This document shows, piece by piece, positions 32,307 to 40,754 of a DNA stretch of 64,000 nucleotides; position 1 is the first letter of the stretch; every line of letters begins with the position of its first letter. The notes below the pieces were generated by a model. The model saw only the letters and a program-made list of their open reading frames with translations. It did not search any database and had not been told where the DNA came from. Position numbers and translations under genes: made by a program. Source of the DNA: Mycolicibacterium rhodesiae JS60 (GTDB lineage: Bacteria > Actinomycetota > Actinomycetes > Mycobacteriales > Mycobacteriaceae); assembly GCA_000230935.2 (NCBI GenBank), contig AGIQ01000006.1, positions 124,001 through 188,000 on the forward strand. The letters run 5' to 3'.

Positions 32307-32600
32307 CTAGCCGGGAAACCAGCCCATCATCTGATGCTCGTTGGTCTGCATGCCCTGCGTGCCCTGATCGTAAGAGTGCACGCCCCTGTTCGCGATGTCG
32401 ATGACATCCTGGTTGACCTGCTCGTACTTGTGGAAGCTGTCGTCGAACGTCAGCGCCGTCTGGCCCTCGAAGCTGCCCCGCAGCGTGGCCCGGTTCGCCT
32501 GACCGGCGCTGAGCAACACCTGAGCGGTCTGAGCGCACTGGTTCAGCGCCCCCGAGATACCGCTCATCAACGCGTAGTTGTAGTGGACGATTCCATCCAT
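32307..32600 (-). CDS. esxA: WXG100-family protein (EsxA/EsxH-like)
   Basis: A 97-residue helical-hairpin protein: MDGIVHYNYALMSGISGALN, a turn with SFEGQT, then FHKYEQVNQDVIDIANRG and a C-terminus ending MMGWFPG. The start YNYALM and length resemble EsxH (TB10.4). The WXG turn is replaced by FEG. It would form a 1:1 dimer with the product of the neighbouring esxB-like gene and be secreted by the plasmid ESX system. Confidence 0.85.
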   Translation of the reverse strand: MDGIVHYNYALMSGISGALNQCAQTAQVLLSAGQANRATLRGSFEGQTALTFDDSFHKYEQVNQDVIDIANRGVHSYDQGTQGMQTNEHQMMGWFPG

Positions 32601-32638
32601 GTCTGTTCTCCTTCGAAATCAGTGTGCTGGTCAGTGGG

Positions 32639-32971
32639 TCAGTTGAAGAAGTTGCCGCTGCCGATGGAGCCGGTCAGTTGCGTGAAGCTGGCAGCGTGCT
32701 CGGCGTCGCTGTTGTCAGTCGACCCGATGCCGAAGTGCAGCGCCTCGCGGATCGAATCGAGAACCTGGTTGTTCTGCGTCGCGGTGTGCTGAACTTCCTC
32801 CAGCCAGACCTGGAAGGAATCCGACATCTGGCCGCGGTTGGCGCCCAGTGCACTGTCGGCGACGACCAGCATCTGATTGTTGTTGGCCTGCGCCGAGTCG
32901 ACGAGGCCCTGGAAGCCCTGAGTTTGGGCGACCTGGACTGCCATGTCCATGTTGAATGGCGTACCACTCAT
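32639..32971 (-). CDS. esxB: WXG100-family partner protein (EsxB/EsxG-like)
   Basis: 110 residues. Two helices (MAVQVAQTQGFQGLVDSAQ and SFQVWLEEVQHTATQNNQVLDSI) flank a turn ANRGQM where WXG normally lies; the only Trp sits in the second helix. The C-terminal tail (HAASFTQLTGSIGSGNFFN) has no tyrosine, so the canonical YxxxD/E secretion signal is absent. Position and size identify it as the esxA partner; the signal may be carried by the PE protein or a variant motif. Confidence 0.8.
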   Translation of the reverse strand: MSGTPFNMDMAVQVAQTQGFQGLVDSAQANNNQMLVVADSALGANRGQMSDSFQVWLEEVQHTATQNNQVLDSIREALHFGIGSTDNSDAEHAASFTQLTGSIGSGNFFN

Positions 32972-33083
32972 AAGTGTCTCCGTTCCTGACGTGATGTGGT
33001 GGTGGTGCCGCTCCTGAACAACACGCCGTCATGGCGCGCTGCGCTCCGAACAGCGTTGAGCGCAAATCTGTTGCGGGGCCAAC

Positions 33084-34403
33084 TCATTGAGAGGCCTCCT
33101 GGTCCGTGCCGCCAGCGGCGAGCGCGCCAGCCGACACGGTGTCTTCGTCCTCGGGTTCGTGCCCCCACATCGGGATTAGCTCGGTGTCGGGGCGCTTGAC
33201 CGTGGCCTTCTCGTCGTCGCGGCGCCTGCCACCATGCAGGCCGCCCATCGGACGACCACCCGCGGCTGTACCGCCGGGGCCACCCGAGGCCGCCGGCGGC
33301 GCCGGCGGCGCGGATGCGGCGATCGGCGCTTCCCACCCGCTGGGAAATCGGAACCCGGTGTTGATCCCGGACAGCCCGCCCAGGCCGGGCACACGCACCG
33401 CCGCGGTGATCCCGCCCCCGGAGGAACTACCGGCAATCTGGTCGAGCGTGTTGGACGTCGGGTGGGTGTCGAAGAAACCCGGGTTCTCGAGCTGGTGCTC
33501 GGGAGCCACCTGTCCCATCAGGCTGCTGAGCTGGGAGCTGAACTGTTGGCCAACCTGCTGGCCCTGCTGGATCGCCTGCTGGGGCAGCTGCACCAACTGC
33601 TGGCCTATCTGGGCGACCTGCTGGGGTACCTGTTGGATCAGCTGCTGCGCCATCTTCTGGCTCGGGTCGCTCTGCTGCTGGTTCCGGTCGACCGCGGCCT
33701 GAGCTTCGGCCTGCTCGGCCCCACGCTCAGCGCGCTGAGCCATCCAGCCCGCCATCCCCGTACCCGCACCCACCTTGGCCTTCAGCAGTGACGCCGTGTT
33801 CTGGGCGTTGATCGCTGCGAGCATCACCTGGTCTCCGGCGGCCATTGCCGAGTTGATCGCTTGTGCGACCACTGGCGGGAAGCTCGTGATTCCGGTGATC
33901 GGCATCGACGGCATGAAGGGGACGGGCTCGGTGTTGGCCACCGTCTGCGCAAGATAGTTGGTCTGCACGGCGACGTCTTGGGCCCACATCTGCTGGTACT
34001 GACCTTCGCGCACACCGATCGGGATGGTGTTCTGGCCCAGGAAGTTGGTCCAGTGCAAGACCTGGGTAGTGACCCGGTTCTCCACGATCTCGAACATTTG
34101 CGCCATCGTGGTGTAGGCCTCGGTGAACGCCGCGGCCTGCGACCCGGTGCGGGTGGCCGCCGCCATGACCTGCGTCTGCAGCATCCGCATCCACACGATG
34201 AACTGCATCACGGCGCGCTGCATCGCCATCGACGCTTCGCCCTGCCACGTTCCGCTCAGGTAAGCCAGTTGGGCGACCAGCCGGTCGATCGAGGCTTCGT
34301 AGGCTGCGGCCGCGGCGGTGTACTCCGCCGACGCCGCGACCATCGGCGCCGCGCCGGCACCCGACATCAACCGTCCGGTAATGACTTCGGGAGGTCCGAA
34401 CAT
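33084..34403 (-). CDS. PPE-family protein of the ESX operon
   Basis: A 439-residue protein with an N-terminal PPE domain: MFGPPEVITGRLMSGAGAAP, then the conserved LSGTWQGEASMAMQRAV (WxG) and a helical region to ~residue 175. The tail is Gln-rich (QQLIQQVPQQVAQIGQQL), then Gly/Pro-rich with PSGWEAP, and ends acidic. The Gln-rich heptads are likely coiled coil. It pairs with the PE protein just upstream and needs the EspG encoded in the same operon. Confidence 0.9.
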   Translation of the reverse strand: MFGPPEVITGRLMSGAGAAPMVAASAEYTAAAAAYEASIDRLVAQLAYLSGTWQGEASMAMQRAVMQFIVWMRMLQTQVMAAATRTGSQAAAFTEAYTTMAQMFEIVENRVTTQVLHWTNFLGQNTIPIGVREGQYQQMWAQDVAVQTNYLAQTVANTEPVPFMPSMPITGITSFPPVVAQAINSAMAAGDQVMLAAINAQNTASLLKAKVGAGTGMAGWMAQRAERGAEQAEAQAAVDRNQQQSDPSQKMAQQLIQQVPQQVAQIGQQLVQLPQQAIQQGQQVGQQFSSQLSSLMGQVAPEHQLENPGFFDTHPTSNTLDQIAGSSSGGGITAAVRVPGLGGLSGINTGFRFPSGWEAPIAASAPPAPPAASGGPGGTAAGGRPMGGLHGGRRRDDEKATVKRPDTELIPMWGHEPEDEDTVSAGALAAGGTDQEASQ

Positions 34404-34524
34404 CAGTGCTCACACCCCGCGACGATGCGGACGGGCTGACGCGCGATCGGCGCGGCCACGACGCCGACTTGTCGTGTCATCCCACCCGTGGCCATGTCTC
34501 CCCTAGTCAATGAGCTTGGGTCGA

Positions 34525-34821
34525 TTAGAGGAACTGCGAAGCGTTGGCGCCGTCGACCACCGCGTAGGAGGCATCGGCCATGCCGATGGTGCCGGCGTAG
34601 CGACCCAGCTCCAGGAAGCCGTTGGCCGCGACCGCCAGAAAGTTGGCGGTCGAGGCGCTGACGTTGGCCGTGGCCAACGCCGAGGCTTCGTCGGTGCCGG
34701 CCGGCGCAGGCGCGGCCATGATGGGCGCTCCACCAGCGACGACACCGGCGGTGGTGGCCACATTGCTCACCACGTCGGCGATGCTGCCCAGCATTGCGGC
34801 TTGTTCTGCGTTGGTGATCAC
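34525..34821 (-). CDS. PE-family protein
   Basis: 98 residues consisting only of a PE-like two-helix domain: MITNAEQAAMLGSIADVVSN, ALATANVSASTANFLAVAANG and near the end YAVVDGANAS, whose Y-x3-D is the type VII secretion signal. The standard Pro-Glu at positions 8-9 is replaced by Ala-Met, so it is a divergent PE. It lies 121 bp before the PPE gene on the same strand and is probably co-secreted with it. Confidence 0.8.
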   Translation of the reverse strand: MITNAEQAAMLGSIADVVSNVATTAGVVAGGAPIMAAPAPAGTDEASALATANVSASTANFLAVAANGFLELGRYAGTIGMADASYAVVDGANASQFL

Positions 34822-34970
34822 TTAGCAAACCTTCTTCCGCACGGATGAACTACCGATCAAGTGGCTCCCATTATTACCTGTGATGGTAAACCTTTCCACC
34901 ACCAAATTCGCGTGCGCAACCGCCGCACTGGCATCTGCACTGCTCACGGTGTTGCACTCGCATCGCAGTC

Positions 34971-37900
34971 CTAGTCCACGACGCCTTCATCGGTGCTGAT
35001 CCGAACGCCCGACCACCCCGCCTGGATGCGGCCCTTGCGCGCGAACGTGGTCTCCACATAGCGGGCCCGCCCGGGAATGCCGAAGTTCTCGAACTTCACA
35101 TCGCCGATCTGACCGTCGAACTTCTGCGCCGACAACATCACCGTCGGCGCCGAATCCGTCATCAGGCGGCGCAGGATCGGGTCGCGGTTCTGCGCCATGA
35201 ACAGTTCCTCGGAGGCGCGGGCGACGACGAAGTGCAGCCCCCGGGCCAACGATTCGTTGGCCACCCACGGCAGCGACTTGTGCACCGGAGCCTCATCGAA
35301 CGAGCGGGCGTTGACGAACAGGTGATAGTCATCGATGACGACGAACACCTCCGGCCCGGTCCACCACGACCGCGCTGCCCGCGTCTCGGCGTCGATGTTG
35401 GCCGGCAGCGCACGGCCGTCCAGGTTGATGGCCTGGGTCAGGTTGTACGCCGCCTCCATGAACTCGTCGCCATTGGTGACGTAGGCGAAGAGGTTCTTGG
35501 TGGCCAGCTTGTCGAGGTGACGGCGCCGTGGGTCGACGAAGATGATCGCCGCGTCCTCCAGTCCGCCCTGGAACCGTCGGGTGATGCTGTCGTGAACGGT
35601 GCCGACCAACTCGCTCTTGCCCGACTTGGCCTGCCCGACGATCAGCAGGTGCGGCTCTCGGTACATCTCGGCGTACGCCGGAGTCAGCCGCTCCTCCTGC
35701 ACGCCCAGCGGGATGCGCAGCCGGCGCCGCGGATCCCAGCTGCCGGCGCGCTCGACCGCCCTGCGGTCGGCCTCCTCGACCATCACCGCCAGCTGCTCGT
35801 AGGTCAGCGAGGTCGGCAGCGTGCGCAGCCGCTCGGCCGAACTGGTCGCGAACTGCTCGGCCACCATCGCCACCAACTGGGTCATGCCGTCATTGATCGA
35901 CATCTTGTCGGCGACGCCATCGACGCGCGGCAACGCCACCAACCCCTGCAGTTTCGACCCCTTGTAGAGGACGTGACCGGGCTCCGCGCGGCGCAGCTTG
36001 CGTAGCTGTGAATCGATGCGCGACATCTCGGTGTCGTGATGCAACTCGATGATGCTCTGCATGTGCGGTTCGATACCCCGCATCTCCACGATGCGCCCGG
36101 TGGACAACACCAGGTGCACGCCGTAGTTCAACGCGCCAGCGATGATCGACTCCAACTCGGCGCCGCGGTACTGCAGCACCTGCCCTTCGGCCACCGCAGC
36201 GTCCCAACCATCGATCATGATGTACACGTCGCCGTACGGATCCTGTTGCAGCAGTGGACTGTCCGGGTTGGTGCGAAGCCGCCGATAATCGGCCATGGTG
36301 GCGATCTTGTGCTCGCGGAACAGCCGGGCCCGGTCGGCCAGCAGTGAGCGGACCTGCGACAGGATGCGGTTGATCGCGTCGGGTTCTGCTCGGGTCGCCA
36401 CACCGCCGACGTGCGGCAGGTCCTCCAACGGCTGCAGGCCGCCGCCGGCGTAGTCGACCAGATACATCTGCACCTGCTCGGGGGTGTTGTAAAGCGCCAA
36501 CGCGCAGGCCAGAGTCTTGACCGTCGTCGACTTGCCGGTCTGCGCGCCACCGATGATGAGCACGTTCTGGTCGGTGGTGTCGACCGTCCACAACGGCTGG
36601 GCATGCTTGGCCGGGTCATCGAACAAGCCCATCGGCACGCGTAGATGGGGCAGCGCGGTATTCGCAGGCACCGCCCAGTGCTGCAGCGACGCATCTGCCT
36701 CGTCGAGGGTCTTGACCTCAAGCGGGGGCAGCCACATCCGGTACGGCGGTGGGAAGTCCGCGGTCTGCAGCCGCTCGACGATGGTAGTGAACAGCGTCGG
36801 AGCGCTATCCAGTTCCTCCTCGGACCGCTCGGGTTCGCTGACCACCTCCACCGAAGCCGACGGGTCCTTGGGCAGGGGAGCCTCGATCGCGGTGAAGGCC
36901 TGCGGGGCGATGAAGCCGGTGTCTCCGCGGTCCTTGGTCTGGGTGTGATCCACCGGCACCTCAGAAGCAGGCGCGAAGTAGGCCGCACCGGTCCAGCCAG
37001 CGTAGAAATGCGTCAACTCTCCGGCTCGATCACCTGCTTTGGCGAGCAGCACGCCGTGACCCGGGGTGCCGGGCAGCCGCGACGCGGCATCGGAGCCATC
37101 CAGCAGGGCCCGCGACTCCTGAGCGGTCTGCGTCTTGAGGGCGATCTTGTACCAAATGTTGGACTCCAAGCCGCTGGTACGTCCGGAGATGTCCAGGTTC
37201 TGAGAGGCGAACAGCAGATAGATGCCCAGCGAGCGGCCGACGCGACCTATGCGCTTGAACAGGTCACCGAAATTCGGGTGCGCAGCGAGCAATTCGTTGA
37301 ACTCGTCGATGATGACCGCCAGCGACGGCAAGGGGGGCAGGTTCTCCCCCCGCTCGCGCAGCTGCTCATAGTCGCGGATGTCCTTGACGTCGTAGCGGGA
37401 ACTTAGTTCGTCGGCATTGCGCAGGATGGCGAAGCGCCGCTCGATCTCACCTTCGATGATCTCGGCGAACCGAGCGACCAGGAAGGCCTCCTGCTCCATG
37501 TTGGTCACGACGGCCGCGACGTGCGGAATCTCGCCCATGCCGAGGAACGTGGGGCCACCCTTGAAGTCCACGAGCAGCCAGTTCAGCATCGACGGCGAGT
37601 GCGACACGCAACCGTTGAGCACCAGGTTGCGCAGGAATTCTGACTTGCCCGAACCGGTGGCGCCCAGCAGCTGCCCATGCGGGCCGGTGCCGCCCTCGGC
37701 GGCCTGCTTGAGATCCAGCTCCAACCGGTCGCCGGTGGACAAGAACGCGATCGGGATCCGCAGGCGCTTCTTGTCGGCGTAGCGGCTGATCGCACCCCAG
37801 GTGTCCATCGGATCCAGTGCGCCGGGATCGCGCACCCGCATCAGTGTCTGCCAGTCCCGGCCGCGTTCGGCCTGCTTGGCTTGGCGGCCCAGACTGCGCA

Positions 37901-39152
37901 GCGACGCGACCTCGAACTTGGCCAACTGCCGCGCAACGGTACGCGCATCGCTGGCCGATACCTGGTCGGCTACCGCAACTTTCGTCGGCTCGGCCAGCGG
38001 CTTGTCTGCCTCGGTGCGCCACACCGTCCGGTCGCCGTCGCAGCGCAGCACGATGCCCTGACTCGCGGTCAGGGCGTTCTCCGGCGGGTTGATCATCAGC
38101 CAGGTCACCCCAGCGCGCGACGCGATGACCGAGTCGATCAGCTTGGCGGGCACCTTGGAGTCGATGACGACGAGCACGTGACGGTAACTGTCGGAGTTGA
38201 ACTCGAGGTTCGGGTCGAAATTCATCGTGAAGTCGATGAGCTTGCGCGGGTCGTCGTCGTCCTCGCCGCCGAGGCTGTCGGTCAGCGTCGACCAGTCCGA
38301 GTACATCATTCGGGAGCTGCCGAGCCGATCGAGCTTGTAGGGATGTTGTGTATGGGGCAGCCACTTCATCCACGACCACTGCTGCCCGTCGGGTTCGTCG
38401 GTGAGCACCACCATGGCCAGGTTGTCCGGACCATGGGTCACCGCGGCGTGCAGCAGCATCGCCCGCACCATGCCCAGCGCCACGTCGCGTTCACCGGTGA
38501 ACCCGATGATCGGGAAACGGGCGGTGGCCAGCGCCAAGGGCATTGAGGACACCGTGGAGTGGTGACGCAGGAACCGCACGGTCTGCACCCATCCGACGGG
38601 TTCGAGGAACTCCCCAGGCGGCGCCTCGGGAGCCACGATGCGCGCGGCCATCTCAACCTCACCGAGTCCGTAGCGCAGCGCAGTGAACCCATCGTTGGTG
38701 GGTGTGACTTCCCACATCCGTTCGGTGCCGATCAGGCTGGGCAACGTCAACGGATCAGGGAAGGCGTGCTGCAGGCCCTCGTGCATGCTCAGGCCGCGGT
38801 CGAACACCTTCTCGCGGGCGACGCCGAGGCCGCGGGTTTGGGCCTTGCGATCTGACTTCAGTTGCGCGCGTGAGGTTCCCCCGCTGCGTTCCTGGCCGAA
38901 CATCATGCCGCCCATGCCCATCAGCATCATCATCGGGAACATGATCATGTAGGGGCTGAACCGGCCTTGCCGCAGCATCAGCGCGACCATGCCGACCATC
39001 GCGACGACCATCACCAGCGGCAAGCCGATGGTCCGCAACTTCGATACCGGTTCGCCCTCTTCGATCTCCTTGGGCGGAGGTACCTGAATCTCATCGCGTG
39101 CGATGCGTGGCGGCGGGGTGGGATTCGCCGGCCGCAGGAAGCTGGTACGCAT
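34971..39152 (-). CDS. eccC: ESX motor ATPase EccC (unsplit)
   Basis: A 1393-residue FtsK/SpoIIIE-type ATPase. Two N-terminal transmembrane helices (LPLVMVVAMVGMVALML and YMIMFPMMMLMGMGGMMF) are followed by three nucleotide-binding domains with Walker A motifs GATGSGKSEF (~res 495), GGAQTGKSTTV (~868) and GQAKSGKSEL (~1172). LNWLLVDFKGG and AVIIDEFNELL mark domain 1. EccC recognises and drives substrates. It is a single chain, as in ESX-3 and ESX-5, not split as in ESX-1. It starts directly after the eccB stop. Confidence 0.97.
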   Translation of the reverse strand: MRTSFLRPANPTPPPRIARDEIQVPPPKEIEEGEPVSKLRTIGLPLVMVVAMVGMVALMLRQGRFSPYMIMFPMMMLMGMGGMMFGQERSGGTSRAQLKSDRKAQTRGLGVAREKVFDRGLSMHEGLQHAFPDPLTLPSLIGTERMWEVTPTNDGFTALRYGLGEVEMAARIVAPEAPPGEFLEPVGWVQTVRFLRHHSTVSSMPLALATARFPIIGFTGERDVALGMVRAMLLHAAVTHGPDNLAMVVLTDEPDGQQWSWMKWLPHTQHPYKLDRLGSSRMMYSDWSTLTDSLGGEDDDDPRKLIDFTMNFDPNLEFNSDSYRHVLVVIDSKVPAKLIDSVIASRAGVTWLMINPPENALTASQGIVLRCDGDRTVWRTEADKPLAEPTKVAVADQVSASDARTVARQLAKFEVASLRSLGRQAKQAERGRDWQTLMRVRDPGALDPMDTWGAISRYADKKRLRIPIAFLSTGDRLELDLKQAAEGGTGPHGQLLGATGSGKSEFLRNLVLNGCVSHSPSMLNWLLVDFKGGPTFLGMGEIPHVAAVVTNMEQEAFLVARFAEIIEGEIERRFAILRNADELSSRYDVKDIRDYEQLRERGENLPPLPSLAVIIDEFNELLAAHPNFGDLFKRIGRVGRSLGIYLLFASQNLDISGRTSGLESNIWYKIALKTQTAQESRALLDGSDAASRLPGTPGHGVLLAKAGDRAGELTHFYAGWTGAAYFAPASEVPVDHTQTKDRGDTGFIAPQAFTAIEAPLPKDPSASVEVVSEPERSEEELDSAPTLFTTIVERLQTADFPPPYRMWLPPLEVKTLDEADASLQHWAVPANTALPHLRVPMGLFDDPAKHAQPLWTVDTTDQNVLIIGGAQTGKSTTVKTLACALALYNTPEQVQMYLVDYAGGGLQPLEDLPHVGGVATRAEPDAINRILSQVRSLLADRARLFREHKIATMADYRRLRTNPDSPLLQQDPYGDVYIMIDGWDAAVAEGQVLQYRGAELESIIAGALNYGVHLVLSTGRIVEMRGIEPHMQSIIELHHDTEMSRIDSQLRKLRRAEPGHVLYKGSKLQGLVALPRVDGVADKMSINDGMTQLVAMVAEQFATSSAERLRTLPTSLTYEQLAVMVEEADRRAVERAGSWDPRRRLRIPLGVQEERLTPAYAEMYREPHLLIVGQAKSGKSELVGTVHDSITRRFQGGLEDAAIIFVDPRRRHLDKLATKNLFAYVTNGDEFMEAAYNLTQAINLDGRALPANIDAETRAARSWWTGPEVFVVIDDYHLFVNARSFDEAPVHKSLPWVANESLARGLHFVVARASEELFMAQNRDPILRRLMTDSAPTVMLSAQKFDGQIGDVKFENFGIPGRARYVETTFARKGRIQAGWSGVRISTDEGVVD

Positions 39153-40742
39153 CTACTTGACCTCCTTCTTGTCCAGTCCGGCCACGGTGGGGTTGGGTGG
39201 GACGCCGTCGTGGCGGATCAGCGCGTCCTTTTGGGACAGCGTCGGCCCGGGCGCGAACAGTGACACCACCACCCACGGTGCGGGCACGGGGTAGTGCAGG
39301 TCCAATGCGGCCAGCGTGGAGTCGCCGGACTCTTGGTCGGAGGTGTCCAAGCCGAAGCGGACCCCGTTGTCGGCGACCCAGAAGTAGCTCTCGCGCAACC
39401 TCGAATCCATTGCAGCGCCGGTGATTTGGACGAACCGCCCGGTATTGGAGGGCATGAAGACCTGATCGGCGGTCATGCCCTTCGACGTCGGCGCCGACAC
39501 CATCGGTGTCAAAGCCGTGGTCTGCTCGGGGGTCAAGGGCAGGGTGCGCCCGACGATCACCTCACTGCGTGAGGTCGGTTCATCACCCACGTGCGACCAC
39601 GACCAGCAGGTGACGGGTTCGTTGTCGGCGTCGACCAGTTTCACCGCGTCGGTCGGATAGAACGACACCGCCAGCTGGGTGGACTTCGGAAACGACGCCA
39701 GCTCGTCGGGGCCCACTTCGACGGGCTCGGTGCTGACCTGGGGGTTGGCGGCGCGGATCATGGTCGCCGCGGTCAGGCTGACTTCCTGAACACCGTCGGC
39801 CAAGGTGGCGTAGTAGGTCGTGCGACCGTTGAGGTCACGCGTCTTGAGGATGGTTCCCACCGTCAATGGGCGGTTGAGCGCGAAGCCCGGCCGCTCCCCC
39901 ACTCCGTTGATCGCCGGCGCCACCAACGGTGGCTCCGAGGGGATCGCGTTGAACAGTCCCGGCGAGATCGGTAGCACCAAGGCGTCATCCTTGACACCCA
40001 GCGCGTCGGCGACGATGGGGTCCTTGATGTCGATCGCCGAGCGCACCACGACTCCGTCGGGGCGGGCGTAGATCAGCCAGGTCCGGTTGTCGTAGCCGAC
40101 CAGGCGGGCCTGGTCCGAGGACAACGTCTGAGTGTCTTGGCCTTTGGTCAGCGGGCCGCCGATGGCGGTCGTCGTGACCGGCGACTTGGCAGTGGTGGGC
40201 AGCCCGGACACCGGATCCAGCGGCACCGCCGCGCCGGTCTTGGTCGAATCGCACACCGTCCAGACCGACAATGGATTCTTGCCGTCGCGAATGTCGTTGG
40301 GCGCGCCGGGGATTCCGACCAGTGAGCCGTGCGGGTACTTCTCGATCTCCGCCGAGCTGGCCTTGACCGGCTTCTCGGGTTGCCCCACGATCAGCCGAGC
40401 CGACGTCAGATTGAAGACAGGGTCGAGGCGATCACCAACCCGCACATACATGGCGCCGGTGTCCTTGTCGATGACGATCTTGGCGTCCTTGACCTGGCCG
40501 GCCGGGGAGAACAGGCCCCACACCACCGCGCCGAGGCACACGATCACCCCCAGCGCGATGCCCAGAACCAACGGGGATGCTTGCGCCGCTTGGGGATCGT
40601 CGATCATGCGGGTATCGCGACGCACGAGCGCGTGCTGCAGCCGCCGGTACAGGAACCGCCAGCCGCTGACTTGATACTTGGCGGTGAGCCGGAACCCTCG
40701 GCGGCGACGCCGTTCGGGTCCTTCCAGTTCAGCCACGATCAC
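39153..40742 (-). CDS. eccB: ESX membrane protein EccB
   Basis: A 529-residue protein with the family N-terminus (YQVSGWRFLYRRLQHALVRR, DTRMIDDP), one transmembrane helix (PLVLGIALGVIVCLGAVVWGL) and a periplasmic domain with TGAMYVRVGDRLDPVFNLTSARLI and PGAPNDI. Cys residues in VCDS and VTCWSW are positioned for the conserved disulfide. EccB makes up much of the periplasmic part of the complex. The start is uncertain between the GTG codons at 40742 and 40736. Confidence 0.95.
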   Translation of the reverse strand: MIVAELEGPERRRRRGFRLTAKYQVSGWRFLYRRLQHALVRRDTRMIDDPQAAQASPLVLGIALGVIVCLGAVVWGLFSPAGQVKDAKIVIDKDTGAMYVRVGDRLDPVFNLTSARLIVGQPEKPVKASSAEIEKYPHGSLVGIPGAPNDIRDGKNPLSVWTVCDSTKTGAAVPLDPVSGLPTTAKSPVTTTAIGGPLTKGQDTQTLSSDQARLVGYDNRTWLIYARPDGVVVRSAIDIKDPIVADALGVKDDALVLPISPGLFNAIPSEPPLVAPAINGVGERPGFALNRPLTVGTILKTRDLNGRTTYYATLADGVQEVSLTAATMIRAANPQVSTEPVEVGPDELASFPKSTQLAVSFYPTDAVKLVDADNEPVTCWSWSHVGDEPTSRSEVIVGRTLPLTPEQTTALTPMVSAPTSKGMTADQVFMPSNTGRFVQITGAAMDSRLRESYFWVADNGVRFGLDTSDQESGDSTLAALDLHYPVPAPWVVVSLFAPGPTLSQKDALIRHDGVPPNPTVAGLDKKEVK

Positions 40743-40754
40743 ACCCTCGCTTCA

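Noticed and set aside
34403..34828. 141-codon minus-strand frame overlapping the PE gene
   Set aside because: Out-of-frame shadow; the PE frame has family motifs and a secretion signal.
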